Of a stretch of DNA of 64,000 nucleotides, positions 27,938 through 39,442 are shown one piece after another. Within the stretch, counting starts at the first letter, position 1. Every line of letters starts with the position of its first letter. Source of the stretch: Dysidea avara (taxonomy: Eukaryota; Porifera; Demospongiae; Dictyoceratida; Dysideidae); contig NC_089275.1 in the NCBI RefSeq assembly GCF_963678975.1, positions 11,067,682 to 11,131,681 of the forward strand, written 5' to 3'. The notes below the pieces were generated by a model. The model was not told the DNA's origin, made no database searches, and saw nothing but the letters and a program-made list of their open reading frames with translations. The position numbers were made by a program, and so were the translations under genes.

Positions 27938-29418
27938 ATATGGTTAGACACATAATTTCATTTACAAGTGGCACCAATGCTCTTTCATGTACGTAGTTAT
28001 TGATATAAATTATTTTTTGAACTTATTATGAGTGCATAACAATTGCTATCTCAACCAATTGAATTTAACAATTCCTTGGTAACAACATCTTGTATAATAC
28101 CAATCTCCACCCTGGTTACCTGGTGGTGGGAAAGCCAAAACAGTCCATTAAAATATGTACTTCAGTGTACTGTACATGCTGTTGTAGAAATAGGTTATGT
28201 AGTGTTCAAGCACCAGTCTTAATTGTAAAAGAGATTGTAGTAGAACTAACAAGTATGGATTTTGTGGGCCAATTTGGCCAAACAATGATATATTTTACAC
28301 AGGCTTCAGTGTTCTGATAGGTTACTTTTATAATAAATTAAGCATTGAATTTTTCAGCCACAGTCTGTTAAGTCACTGCATGCAGTTTGTTTATAACCAA
28401 TAATCTTCCATGCAAAAATATTTTTCAGCAATAATGTGTTTCTTAACTACTGCACCACTGATTTCTATGTATCTAGATTTGAAAGATGATAGGTAAAATT
28501 TGCTTTGAGAGCTGTTATTTTTCTTTAGGTAGCTGTTGATACATAGTTTGACATCATTCTGATGGCATTCTGATGGCATTGACCAACTGAAATGGCATGT
28601 TGCTAGCTCGGATTTCTTTATACTGGTCATCACACAGCTAACACTTGCTTTTCTATCTGCTCTGGAAACACTGGACTCGGATAGCTCATTGTTGAGCCTG
28701 ATGCCACTGTATGACTTGTTCTTTCACTTTGACATGCCACCATTTGATCAGCCACCTTCTATCTGTGACTTCCATCCTCATAAAAAGGCTAGCAGAAATA
28801 TCAGCTGTGTTGGCTAATGGCTCAATTTTCAATGACAGTTAAGGATTGTTCTATGAACTCTACAATTCTGTGCAAGATAGAGATTTTGATAACATATTGA
28901 ATAATGCAAATTGCTATATCTCAATATTTATCTAAACATTTTGGTATGTGTTCTGGAAGCTCTTTTGCAAATCAAACAAACCTTTACTGTAGTGTTAGGT
29001 AACAAATTTTGTTTGTAAGTTTAAACCTTGTAAATAAAGCCACCTACGTACATATGTATTATCATAATTTACTTTCTTTTTGTGAAAAAATGTTCCACGA
29101 TAAAAAAAAATTTGTTTTTGTATGATTTTACACTGAACATACATAATTTTATGTACATGATTATTTTATTAGAGTATATCGATCTTTTGCTGCAATAATA
29201 TTAGTTACTGTTGTAAAAAAAATTGCCATGTTCTTGATTTTTATAGCCAACAGCTACATACAGTAGCTATCAGCTAAAGGCAGAAAGACAGTTGATGCTT
29301 TGCTATAGCTTGCATGTTATCATTTAACCAAGAGTTCATAATATAGTAGTTCTAATATTGTGAACTCTTGATTTAACATTGTGTACAAATGATTCCTTAA
29401 CATTGTTATACATTGCAG
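27938..29418. other. Upstream/intronic region of MZT2; no exon confirmed
   Basis: The 5' exon or exons of MZT2 should lie here or further left, but I could not identify one. At about 28,390-28,820 several frames on both strands stay open. The longest lies on the minus strand at 28,391-28,633 and ends AEKYFCMEDYWL. This could be a decayed coding fragment. Nothing here is assigned. Confidence 0.35.
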
Positions 29419-29619
29419 ATGAATTGTGGGAGTTAGTTCAACTTAGCGGAGTCCCCATCAACAGAGAAGTCTCAAAGATAGTGAGTCTGGTAGCTGTTAT
29501 TTGATGTTGATTCATCATCGACTTTGTTACCATTACAGGTTATTGAACTACTAAAACTAAATGTGCCTCCTTCCATCATCTTACAGATGCTAAAGACACT
29601 GAGGTCTGATAATATGTAA
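29419..29619 (+). CDS. MZT2: Mitotic-spindle organizing protein 2 (MZT2/MOZART2), C-terminal two exons
   Basis: MZT2 is a small helical protein of the gamma-tubulin ring complex at centrosomes and spindle poles. Exon A, 29419-29480, follows acceptor CATTGCAG and ends at donor GTGAGT. It encodes ELWELVQLSGVPINREVSKI after 2 nt of a split codon. A 58-bp intron ends TTACAG. Exon B, 29539-29619, encodes VIELLKLNVPPSIILQMLKT and a short tail, then TAA. The phase across the intron is 0. The two peptides join into the family core E-L-(Y/W)-E-L...G...(V/I)-(V/I)-x-L-L-K-L-N-V-(A/P)-P-x-x-(I/V)-x-Q-M-L-K, which I recognise from animal MZT2. The N-terminal exon was not found. The stop lies 1 nt upstream of a foldback transposon at 29,621, so the original C-terminus or 3' UTR may have been altered. 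It could be a retained gene or a damaged copy. Confidence 0.82.
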
Positions 29620-29620
29620 A

Positions 29621-29936
29621 TCTAAACCAAAACAGCCAAGCTGTAAAAAAAGAGTGCGGCCCCCAAAAAGGCCAGGGTGAAAAAAGATTTGAAATCAAAG
29701 GTGGCGGCCAAGAAATGACTGCGATGATAGGTTAATGACAAAAAATTTAATAACAACAATTCAGGTGAATTTAGTGCAAAAACAAATTCACCTGAATTGT
29801 TATTATTAAAATTTTTTGCCATTAACCTACCATCGCAGTCATTTCTTGGCCGCCACCTTTGATTTCGCATCTTCTTTCACCCTGGCCTTTTTGGGTGCCG
29901 CACCCTTTTTTCACAACTTGGCTGTTTTTGATTAGA
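29621..29936. repeat. Foldback family I, full palindrome
   Basis: Arms of about 150 bp run from TCTAAACCAAAACAGCC to GGCTGTTTTTGATTAGA. Inside are TGCGGC(C/A)CC, GGTGGCGGCCAAGAAATGAC and AATTCAGGTGAATT with their complements, and a loop of about ten bases. Family members lie at 37,515, 42,379 and 54,987. Confidence 0.9.
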
Positions 29937-30087
29937 TTATTCTACTACTCTAATAGAGTGCACTTTTTTGAGGACTTCTAATAAAACACACAAAATATTC
30001 TAGTACTTCTATTGGTAGATCTATGAAGTTATAAACTTGATCACTAGAATTTTCATTTATAAAATAGAAATTAAATGAGGTGATCCA

Positions 30088-30170
30088 GCCAAGGTAGCAG
30101 CGGTTTAGTGGTTAAGGATGCGGGTCTTATAAGTATGGAGGTCCCTGGCTTGATCTCTGGTAAGTTTTTT
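30088..30170 (+). ncRNA. tRNA-derived SINE-like head, copy 1
   Basis: A box-A-like GTAGCAGCGGTTTAGTGG and box-B-like CTGGCTTGATCTCTGG are spaced as in a tRNA gene's internal RNA polymerase III promoter. Clover-leaf stems are degenerate, so it is not a functional tRNA. The second copy at 55,417-55,490 has the same arrangement. Confidence 0.6.
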
Positions 30171-30837
30171 TGTAACATTTTTGTGCACCTTTTTTACCCC
30201 ATGGTGACTACCCTATTAAAGTATCTTGATCCCAAGATTTTACACTTGTTTGGTATTTGCCTTATAACTTTGTAACTCTATTGCTTTTCAAACCACAAAA
30301 GGTTTGCACTACAATGGTTACTCCATGTACACCAATTTTCAAGTCATTCCTTCAAGCAGTTTACCCTGTAGCCATGCATGACAAAAAATCGCTATCACAT
30401 TTTTTTTGAAAACGTGTATAACTCCCTTGTTCTTTATCCGATGTGCATGAATTTGTACTGTACACATGCTGCTTTACATTCTTACTTCCCTCCAAATTTG
30501 AAGAAAATCAACTAAAGCATCCGCGAGTTATAGCAATCTTTCTAAGTGTTGCGAAAAGAAGAATAGGAAGAAGAATATGAAAAAAACTAAGACAAAATTT
30601 GAAGTCGCATGTCTCAGTGATGGCTTGGCGGATTCACCTCAAATTTGAAACAGAAGGTGCCCCACCCCGAGGGAGTTTCTACAGCAAAAATAGTTAATTT
30701 TCAGTCAGGCACTATCGAGCTATGGATGTATGAAAGCGGAATTTTCTTGGTTGCTGTATAAAACAGACTTGTTTGTCGGTGCCTGCACTGGCTGTACTTG
30801 GCCATACGATGCACTATCGTGTGTCTAGATTAGATAT

Positions 30838-31105
30838 CATGAACCACGATAGTGGGTTCATAATAGGGATCGCAGTGGAATTTTTGAAAATCCTAATAGA
30901 GCAGTCACCTAAAACCAGCCTTAGAAAGCAGACTCGAGCACAAAACAACACTCAGATGGCTTATTATCAAACACTGAACTCAGACAAATGGTGATATAGC
31001 AATAAAAATGGTCTAGACGAAATTTAGAAACATTCAAAAATTGCGAATTTTACGCGAACTGTTCATATTATTATTCATAATATTATTATCATTCTTATTA
31101 CTAGG
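30838..31105. repeat. Second copy of the GAACCACGATAGTGGGTTC repeat
   Basis: It abuts the composite element and matches 26,602-26,870 in word order, including CCTAATAGAGCAGTCACC and the ATTATTATTCATAATATT block. Confidence 0.6.
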
Positions 31106-33578
31106 ACTGCGTCACATACAACCAAGTTACATACACCAACGTTGCAACCTACCCATTGGGCAAGTATAAACAGTGCTATAGGAAACACTCAGAGCAGTGT
31201 GCGTGTACCTGTGGAAATGATACATATGCATACGTACACAGGCAAGGGAGTTTAACTGGCATCAGAAAACCACAATACTAAAACACAACCTACACAAAAA
31301 AACCAAGTTAAGTTAGCTATATTGAAAGTAACTATATATTGTAGGTGTGACGTGTCTCTGAAGATGACTCAGCAGTGAAGTGAGGCTATGCAGAATAAGG
31401 GATATGGTGAAGGCACAATTAGCAGTTAAGCCAATATGGCACAACAGACTCTGTTGTAACTAGAGGCCACTGGTGATGTACCTGTATATCAGCGGTGTGG
31501 CATTGGCACAGTGATCACAGTCTATAATATTATACATACAGCCATGCACAACATACAGGAGATAGTTACACATTGTTGTATATGCAGCACTGCATCGGCT
31601 TCTTGTTTAGCTATTACAGACTCACAGTAGACTAGTAGTTAAGCCGAGTGGAAAATAATTCCAGCCGCCAGCAAGCCAGATGAAGGTGCCGGTATATTGA
31701 AAATATAATTCCAGCCGCTAGCAAGCCAGATGAAGGATGAAGATGTAGACCTATAATACAACTACCGGTACAAGTATTACAGTACTCATTACCTTGCTGT
31801 TCCAGCTGGTTGTTTACGAGCGCATCAGCTGGTATCCCAACTGGTCATCAGCTGGTCGTTCACTGCATGACGCCTGGAGCGCATATCCTGCACACAAAAT
31901 ACACAGTTACAAACATTTAAACATACTTGTAATGTTGTTGCTTACCAGTAAAGTGGCGCCTGGCCTCTCCGCGGACGTTTACTAATCTTCTCGTTCGAGC
32001 AATCTGTAATTAAACAAGGGCGTGGTGCCGGGCATTATATAGAATTACACGTACGGTAAAGTCATCAGCACAAACAGGCGTACTTATTATACGGTTGTGC
32101 CTTCATTCACAGGCGAATCTATCCCCACTTAGTTCATGTCTCTAGGCCTCGTAGTTTTCTCAAACATTATTTATTATTTATTTATTCATTCATTATTAAT
32201 GACGTAATTTTAACCGCATTTCGTATTATTCTTACTACTTGGTTGTATAATTATTTTGTTGCACTCGTGTACAGCCGAAGGCTTCCATTTTTTCGCGATA
32301 AAAACTACACAGCCTTACTCACTGAGTCCTTCCGCGTGTCCATGACCCATTAATTAACCCGTACTCCACAGATCGCTAACCGGCCTCCACCTCGATAAAT
32401 TTCTAAGTTCTTCTTCGCCATTGCCAGCTGTTCCGTATACGGAAGAAGCCATAGAAGAACAAAATTATGGGATCTTGTGTGCTCAGGGATGCGTATTGTT
32501 CGACTATAGTCTTTATAACGTTAATAGATGGCAGATTGAAGTTGTGCAGCACTCTTTTACCTTACAAGATCGCCATAATAGGGTCTCTAGTGAGCTGCCC
32601 GTCTTCGCTACGAGAAGCCGTTTAAGCGTGCATCCAGTTTATTCTTTCTAGCCATCACAGTGAGTGCTTTGTTTGTCCATTATAGGTGGAAGATAAATGG
32701 TAGTGCTGATATCATGGCTGCTTTTCACACGCAAAAAAGGTTGGGTGGGGTGTTTATTACAACCCTACCATTTAAAAATATTTTGTGGTGTAACCACATA
32801 TCATCAACAACCCTCCCATATGGTATCCATGTCATAAACAACTTACAGAGTGTGAAGCCTGACAGTCTTATATGGGAGGATTGTGTGCTACTGTGCTTAT
32901 GTCACTGTAACTAGCTACTGTGTACATATTCTAGCACACTCTCCGATCAGCTAATGACATTGACAGTTGCAAACATTTAGCCATGACCACATGCATGCTA
33001 ACCAGACTTTGCTGACTATACCTATGGTGTTCTACTTTGTTACACACTGTTGCTAGCAGGCTACACCTAGGCTTTCCAGGGCTAGAGCCCAGTCTAAGTC
33101 CTGACAATTGGAACTCAATATGCCAGTTTAAAGTACTCCTGCATGTATGGGTAATGACTGCCAATTCCCTGGTAATCATGTAAGACTGGCTACGCCACTG
33201 GCCACTGGTAGTGACATTGTGATTTGTACATGCAGGCACCGGCATAGGAAGACTTTTCGGCCAAGCCTAGCCATCTCCTATTTAGCTTGATTAATACCAA
33301 CTCACAATGTTGCTGCTGTATTCAGCCCTGTTCATACGTGCATTTATACAAAGGTGCTGTAAAGCGTCATCGCTACAATAATAGCACTACAGCTACAGTG
33401 TATAGCTATCTCTTCACTACCTATTCTGCTAGACAACTCTACACCTATAATGTACGTGCTTGATGTATGCATCGTGAAAATTTATGAAAAAAAAATTGGA
33501 CTCTACAGGAATTATAATACTAACAGTTACCATTCTTATAACTTGTATCATAGAGTTTCATTCTTGTCCTTCTGTTAG
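31106..33578. other. No gene confirmed; direct repeat at 31.65-31.74 kb
   Basis: A roughly 35-bp unit (AATTCCAGCCGC(C/T)AGCAAG then CCAGATGAAGG) is directly repeated at 31,653 and 31,701. Plus-strand ORFs at 32,421-32,651 (76 codons, MPAVPYTEEAIEEQNYG start) and 32,660-32,914 are open but unrecognised. Either could be a fragment of a gene whose other exons I cannot see. Confidence 0.35.
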
Positions 33579-33679
33579 AATGAACACCTAAGACATCTTG
33601 TTCTTCTTCAAGTCTCCTGTGCTGCCATCAACACTGTATCCCTGTATGATAGGTGCACAATCAGTAATTCTTCTGACAG
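33579..33679 (+). CDS. Candidate internal exon, unknown gene
   Basis: A pyrimidine-rich acceptor (TTGTCCTTCTGTTAG) precedes 33 open codons (NEHLRHLVLLQVSCAAINTV and further) that end at a strong donor CAG|GTAAGT. In phase with it, after a GTGTTTTCAG at 33,710, another open run (NGTKCDDDGSNTEYRLG) reaches a TGA. The intervening 31 bp would be unusually short for an intron, which weakens the model. No family is recognised. Confidence 0.27.
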
Positions 33680-33965
33680 GTAAGTAGCTCAGATAGCAGT
33701 GTGTTTTCAGCAATGGCACCAAGTGTGACGATGATGGCTCAAACACTGAGTATAGACTAGGAATTAATGTATCCTGCCTTATATTTTGTGTGTGTACAAA
33801 TGAATCAGGATGAAAATACAGTCTTTATCATAGATTACAAAATTAATATTGCATTAACATATCTAATGAGTTAGCCTTTTAAACCAAGGAATCTCTGTTA
33901 GCTAACTACACTAATGTGCCAATTAACTTATAATTCATAAATGGATTTGGAAAAAAGTACACAAA

Positions 33966-34210
33966 CTAGACATATTAAAAATTTAAAATAAGAAATAGGG
34001 ATCACTGAAAAAAGCCACGAAACAAGAAGGGATCGCTGGGGTGGTAATGTAAACCACAGATCCCTATTTTGACTCTATAAATGCTCCATTTGAGTATAAA
34101 GAGTCAAAATAGGGATTTGTGGTTCACATTACCATCCCAGCGATCCCTTCTTGTTTCGTGGCTTTTTTCAGCGATCCCTATTTCTTATTTTAAATTTTTA
34201 ATATGTCTAG
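33966..34210. mobile_element. Foldback family II, copy 2
   Basis: It starts CTAGACATATTAAAAATT and ends with the complement AATATGTCTAG. The inner arms are the same GGGATCGCTGGGGTGGTAAT sequence as at 27,482. Its right end coincides with the left edge of the segmental duplication (34,211). Confidence 0.85.
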
Positions 34211-34618
34211 TATGATTACATTGTATGGTTTATAACAGTTTAAAAGCAGTAGATTGGAGCCTCTATAAATTTGGTAGTGAGAGGGATAATTATATAAATT
34301 ATTAATTAATTAAATTAAATTACTCACTGGAATTCATGTATTTCATCATCCTTGTAGCTCTTCAAGTAAACAGTCCAGATAATGATACTCAAGAATCTTC
34401 CCCTGATATCAGACATATATCTTGTTTGGGTTTTTAACATTGTAAACTATGTAATTATGACATTAAATTAAGACAATCTTATCAGTGTGGGTATTAATCA
34501 AAACATTGTGATTAACTAACAACCACATATTAGCTAACATGATTACCATTATCATACTTGTGGTATAACATGGTCAGAAAGTTGACAGGTGTACACAATG
34601 GCATGTACTGTACATTAG

Positions 34619-34908
34619 CAATGGCGGATCCAGGATGGGGCATTTGGGGCAAATGCCCCCCCCCCCCCCCCCCCCCCTTCAAGAAATTGCATACAAGATC
34701 GAGATACTCTAATAAAGCAGTCACAATGTTCATGAGGCAGAGTAGCTTACCTATGAAGTTATAAATAGGATTTTATTTTACATAGACGTGATATATTTGG
34801 TAAAGGATAACTAGTTATTATTGTTGTGGACTTTTTTTTTTTTTTTTGGTCTTCAACTGTTTTTCAGCAAGGTGCCCCCCCTCTTTCCAAACTCTGGATC
34901 CGCCCCTG
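34619..34908. mobile_element. hAT-like MITE (GGCGGATCCAG type) with C-run
   Basis: It starts CAATGGCGGATCCAGGATGG and ends CTGGATCCGCCCCTG. It is flanked by ATTAG on both sides (5 of an expected 8 bases). It carries a C-homopolymer, a T-homopolymer and GATCGAGATACTCTAATAA. A short inverted fragment of the same end lies at 35,257-35,280. Confidence 0.7.
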
Positions 34909-36045
34909 ATTAGTATGTGACCAGATGGGATCTTCAATCTGTAGATATGAATCACTAATCACTCAAGATGGTACAAGTCCCCTTTGGTTACATTTTATTG
35001 AATTCATGCTCATCATTGCATCATGCAACTTTAGTTTTGATTTCAGATGAAACTACTGTATGAATATGACATCAATTGTGGTTATAGTCAATGAGTGGTT
35101 TACTTGACTAAAAGTGGTGTAGCATATTATGTCTCCTTCCCTCCATCAATTGTGCTATGTACACAAAACACAAATATCATGTAAAGACTGATTATGATTT
35201 CAACAGCAGTGGGAGTACTCTTGAGATAGAACAATGGATTATTGAACAAAATGCCCCATCCTGGATCCGCCATATGCTGTACAGTCAGGTGCATATGAAG
35301 CCAAAAGTGACACAACAGCTAACACGCCAGGTATGAGGTTGATTAAAGTGATAAAACTACTACTTTGCTGCTGTTTACACTCACTTTACTGTCTATATTT
35401 CAAAAAGTAAGTGAATGGAATCCTCACGACAATAGGTCTTACTCCTTAGATTCTATATGTGAATTTTTTTGATTGTAGGTTTTAAATATTAGAAACATTC
35501 GAGTAATCCGCAGTTTTTCATTCAAACATTTGAATGCTCTACTGTAAAGTTGTTCAAGTCTGTTATTGAGTACAAATCACCCTTGCCCCTTGTCACCCAT
35601 TCAGCTTCATAACGTGTATAGTTTGATATGTAACCGTACGTCTCTGCAAAAACTGGTCTTATAGCTTTTCCAAAAGTCTGACTTTCAAAGTTTAGATTTC
35701 CCGTTTGTATGGTCTACTGATTGAATACTAAACATGAATCATATATAGCAGGTGTGTATATCAAGACACACGGTAGTGTGTCGTGCGGCCCAAGAAGCCG
35801 GCATGCCACCCGTGAGTATATTAACAGAAAGAAAGAAAACGCAATTTTCACACCTATGTAGCTCTGTGATCCCTTATCCGATTGGAACCAAATTTGCTAG
35901 AGAGGTGCCGGCCAGCAAGGGGAGTCTACACACCAAATATGAAGAAAATCGCTCCAGCCATTTCCGAGATACGAGCGAACAAAATTTCGTTTTAATTTCT
36001 TGGTTTTTTTTTCTTCTACTTTTTCATTTCACACACTTCGCAAAA

Positions 36046-36640
36046 TCCGCCATAAAACACGAATGCGTGCTCGGATCGGACTGAAATTTGGCACACTTAA
36101 AGGGCTCATTAAGGCGGATCTCTGTACCAACTTTGGTAGGAATCCGATGAACATTCACGGAGTTATTACCGATTATTTGCGTAAAATAAGGTCGAAGATC
36201 TGTCACGCCTACAGGGTAAACCCCTTGGAGGAATGAGTTGAAAATTTATATGTAGATGGAGTAACCATCGTAGGAGTGCCTTTTTGTGGTTTGAAGGGAA
36301 TTGAGATAAAGACCATGGAGATATGACACAAAACCCAAACTGTGTCACAATTACGCGATCGATTTTTATGAATAAAAAAACTATTAGTTTTCACATCTAC
36401 CAGGCAAACCGCTTAGAGCAATGAGCTGAAAATCAGTGTGTAGCTGGAATAATCATCATAGAAAGTCCTTGCAGTAGTACAGAAGAATCGGATTACAAAC
36501 CACTGAGTTATGATTCGAAAGGCAACTACGTGTAGCAAATGCGAGATCGAGATACTCTAATAGAACAGTCACCCTAATAAAGCATTCAGCTGCATTTATA
36601 ATTTACTCAATTATATTACATTGCAAGTTATTCTGTAGGG
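36046..36640. repeat. Leader block of satellite unit 1
   Basis: It starts CATAAAACACGAATGCG, includes GGCTCATTAAGGCGGATCTC and TAAACC(C/G)CTT words, and ends with the CGAGATACTCTAATAGAACAG word just before the array. It is nearly identical to 37,722-38,300 and related to 52,121-52,430. ORFs in it are repeat-derived. Confidence 0.8.
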
Positions 36641-37430
36641 AATTCAGCTACAAACAAGTCACCCTGTAGTCAGATCAGCCAGAAGAAGGTACCTAATAGA
36701 GAGTTCAGCTGCAAAGAAACCATCATGTAGAGAGTTCAGCTCAAACAAATTGCCCTGTAAAGAGATCAGCTAGAAGAAGTTACCTTGTAGAGAGTTCATT
36801 TACAAAGAAACAATCATGCAAAGAGTTCAGCTGCAAACAAATCACCCAGTAGAAAGCTCCGCTATGAACAGATCACACTGTAGAGAGTTCAGTTAGAAAC
36901 AAGTCATCTTGTAGAGAGATCAGCTAGAAGAAGTCACCTTGTAGAGAATTCAGCTGCAAATAAATAACCTGTAGAGAGTTCAGCTAGGAACAAGTCACCC
37001 TGTACAGAGATCAGCTAGAAACAAGTCACCCTGTAGAGAATTCAGCTACAAACAAATCACCCTGTAGAAAGATCAGCTAGAAGAAGTTACCTTGTAGAGA
37101 GTTCAGCTAGAAACAAATCATCCTGTAGAGAGTTCAGCTAGAAACAAGTCACCTTGTAGAGAGATCAGCTAGAAACAAGTCACCCTGTAGAGAGTTCAGC
37201 TAGAAGAAGTTACATTGTAGATAGTTCAGCTACAAAGAAACTACCATGTAGAGAGTTCAGCTGCAAACAAATCGCCCTATAGAAAATTCAGCTACAAACA
37301 AACCACCCTGTAGAGAGTTCAGCTACAAACAAGTCACCCTGTAGAGAGATCAGCTAGAAACAAGTCATCCGGTAGAGAGATCAGCTAGAAGGATAACCTT
37401 GTAGAGAGGTCAGCTACAAAGAAATCACCC
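36641..37430. repeat. 31-bp satellite array 1 (about 25 units)
   Basis: The unit is TAGAGAGTTCAGCTACAAAC followed by AAGTCACCCTG. Variants alternate AGTTCAGCTAC / AGATCAGCTAG and CAAATCACC / AAGTTACC, hinting at a higher-order period of two to four units. Confidence 0.95.
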
Positions 37431-37514
37431 TGCTTCATCTTTTCTTCTTCCTGTGGTAAAGAAAAAATGATAGGTTAAAAAAAGGCCTATATACAAATAC
37501 AAAAAGAAGTGAAA

Positions 37515-37718
37515 TCTAATCCAAAACAGCCAAGCTGTAAAAAAAGTGCGGCCCTCAGACAGGCTATGGTGAAAAAAGATGTGAAATCCAAGGTGGCAGC
37601 CAAGAAATGGCTGTGATGGTAGGTTAATGGTAAAAATTTTAATAATGACAATTCAGGTGAATTTTGTGCCAAGACCAAACGGCACCAAATTCACCTGAAT
37701 TATCGTTATTAAAATATT
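37515..37718. repeat. Foldback family I, truncated copy
   Basis: The left arm is complete from TCTAATCCAAAACAGCC. The right arm stops after about 30 bases (TTCACCTGAATTATCGTTAT), where the second leader block begins. Confidence 0.8.
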
Positions 37719-37721
37719 TAC

Positions 37722-38300
37722 ATAAAACACGAATTCGTACTCGGATAGGGCTGAAATTTGGCACAATTGAAGGGCTCATTAAGGCGGATCTCTGTACCAA
37801 CTTTGGTAGGAATCCGATGAACATACACGGAGTTATGACCGATTATGTGCGTAAAATAAGGTCGAAGGTCTGTCACGCCTACAGGGTAAACCCCTTGGAG
37901 GAATGAGTTGAAAATTTATATGTAGATGGAGTAACCATCGTAGGAGTGCCTTTTTGTGGTTTGAAAGGAATTGAGATAAAGACCATGGAGATATGACACA
38001 AAACCCAACCTGTGTCAAAATTACGCGATCGATTTTTATGAATAAAAAACTATTAGTTTTCACATCTACCAGGCAAACCGCTTAGAGCAATGAGCTGAAA
38101 ATCAGTGTGTAGCTGGAATAATCATCATAGAAAGTCCTTGCAGTAGTACAGAAGAATCGGATTACAAACCACTGAGTTATGATTCAAAAGGCAACTACGT
38201 GTAGCAAATGCGAGATCGAGATACTCTAATAGAACAGTCACCCTAATAGAGCATTCAGCTACGTTTATAACTTACTCCATTACAGAATTATAGTACATTG
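37722..38300. repeat. Leader block of satellite unit 2
   Basis: Same content and order as 36,046-36,640, with few substitutions (for example GAATTCGTACTCGGATAGG for GAATGCGTGCTCGGATCGG). Confidence 0.8.
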
Positions 38301-39442
38301 CAGGATATTCTGTACGGAATTCAGCTACAAACAGTTAATCTGATAGACAATTCAGCTACATGCAAGTCACCCTGTAGAGAGTTCATCTAGAAACAAGTCA
38401 CCCTGTATCAGCTAGAAGAAGTCACCTAGTAGAGAGTTCAGCTACAAAGAAACCATCATGTAGAGAGTTCAGCTGCAAACAAATCACCCTGTAGAGAACT
38501 AAGCTACAAACAAACATGCCCTGTAAAAAGATCAGCTAGAAGAAGTTACCTTGTAGAGAGTTCAGCTACAAAGAAATCACCATGTAGAGAGTTAAGCTGC
38601 AAACAAATCACCCAGTAGAAAGTTCAGCTATGAACAGATCACCCTGTTGAGAGTTCAGTTAGAAACAAGTCATTCTGTAGAGAGATCAGCTAGAAGTATC
38701 ACCTTGTAGAAAGTTCAGCTACAAACAAATCACCTGTAGAGAGTTCAGCTACAAACAAGTCACCCTGTAGAGAGATCAGCTAGAAACAAGTCACCCTGTA
38801 GAGAGTTCAGCTAGAAGAAGTCACATTGTAGAGAGTTCAGCTACAATGAAACTCCCATGTAGAGAGTTCAGCTGCAACCAAATCACCCTGTAGAGAATTC
38901 AGCTACGAACAAATCGCCCTGTAGAAAGATCAGCTAGAAGAAGTTACCTTGTAGGGAGTTCAGCTACGAACAGATCACCCTGTAGAGAGTTCAGCTACAA
39001 ACAAATCACCCTGTAGAGAGTTCAGTTACAAAGAAACCACCATGTAGAGAGTTCAGCTGCAAAAAAAATCTATCACTCTGTAGAGAGTTCAGCTAGAAGA
39101 AGTCACCTTGTAGAGAGTTCAGCTGCAAATAAATCACCCTGTAGAGAATTCAGCTACAAACAAATCACCCTGTAGAAAGATCAGCTAGAAGGAGTTACCT
39201 TGTAGAGAGTTCAGCTACAAAGAAACCACCATGCAGAGAGTTCAGCTGCAAACAAATCACCTGTAGAGAGTTCAGCTAGAAACAAGTCACCCTGTAGAGA
39301 GATCAGCTAGAAACAAGTCACCCTGTATAGAGTTCAGCTAGAAGAAGTCACATTGTAGAGAGTTCAGCTACAATGAAACTCCCATGTAGAGAGTTCAGCT
39401 GCAAACAAATCACCCTGTAGAGAACTCAGCTACAAACAAATA

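Larger units (their letters stand above)
29621..30837 (+). mobile_element. Composite element: foldback I + tRNA-like head + hairpin terminus
   Basis: In order: foldback I (29,621-29,936), a CTACTCTAATAGAGTGCAC word, a tRNA-like segment (30,088-30,170), about 450 bp of shared body (GGTTTGCACTACAATGGTTA, AAAATCAACTAAAG) and the terminal GCACTATCGTGTGTCTAG. The whole order recurs at 54,987-56,150. It contains no ORF for a transposase or reverse transcriptase. Confidence 0.75.

Noticed and set aside
29622..29870. Minus-strand 82-codon ORF in the foldback
   Set aside because: It lies in the palindromic arms and equivalent ORFs appear in other foldback copies without conservation.
30088..30170. 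A functional tRNA gene
   Set aside because: Box A and box B are visible, but the stems do not pair into a clover-leaf and the unit sits within a dispersed repeat.
36000..38063. Paired ORFs on both strands in the leader blocks as a duplicated gene
   Set aside because: The block is a dispersed repeat with three copies tied to satellite arrays. The frames differ between copies and show no protein-like conservation.
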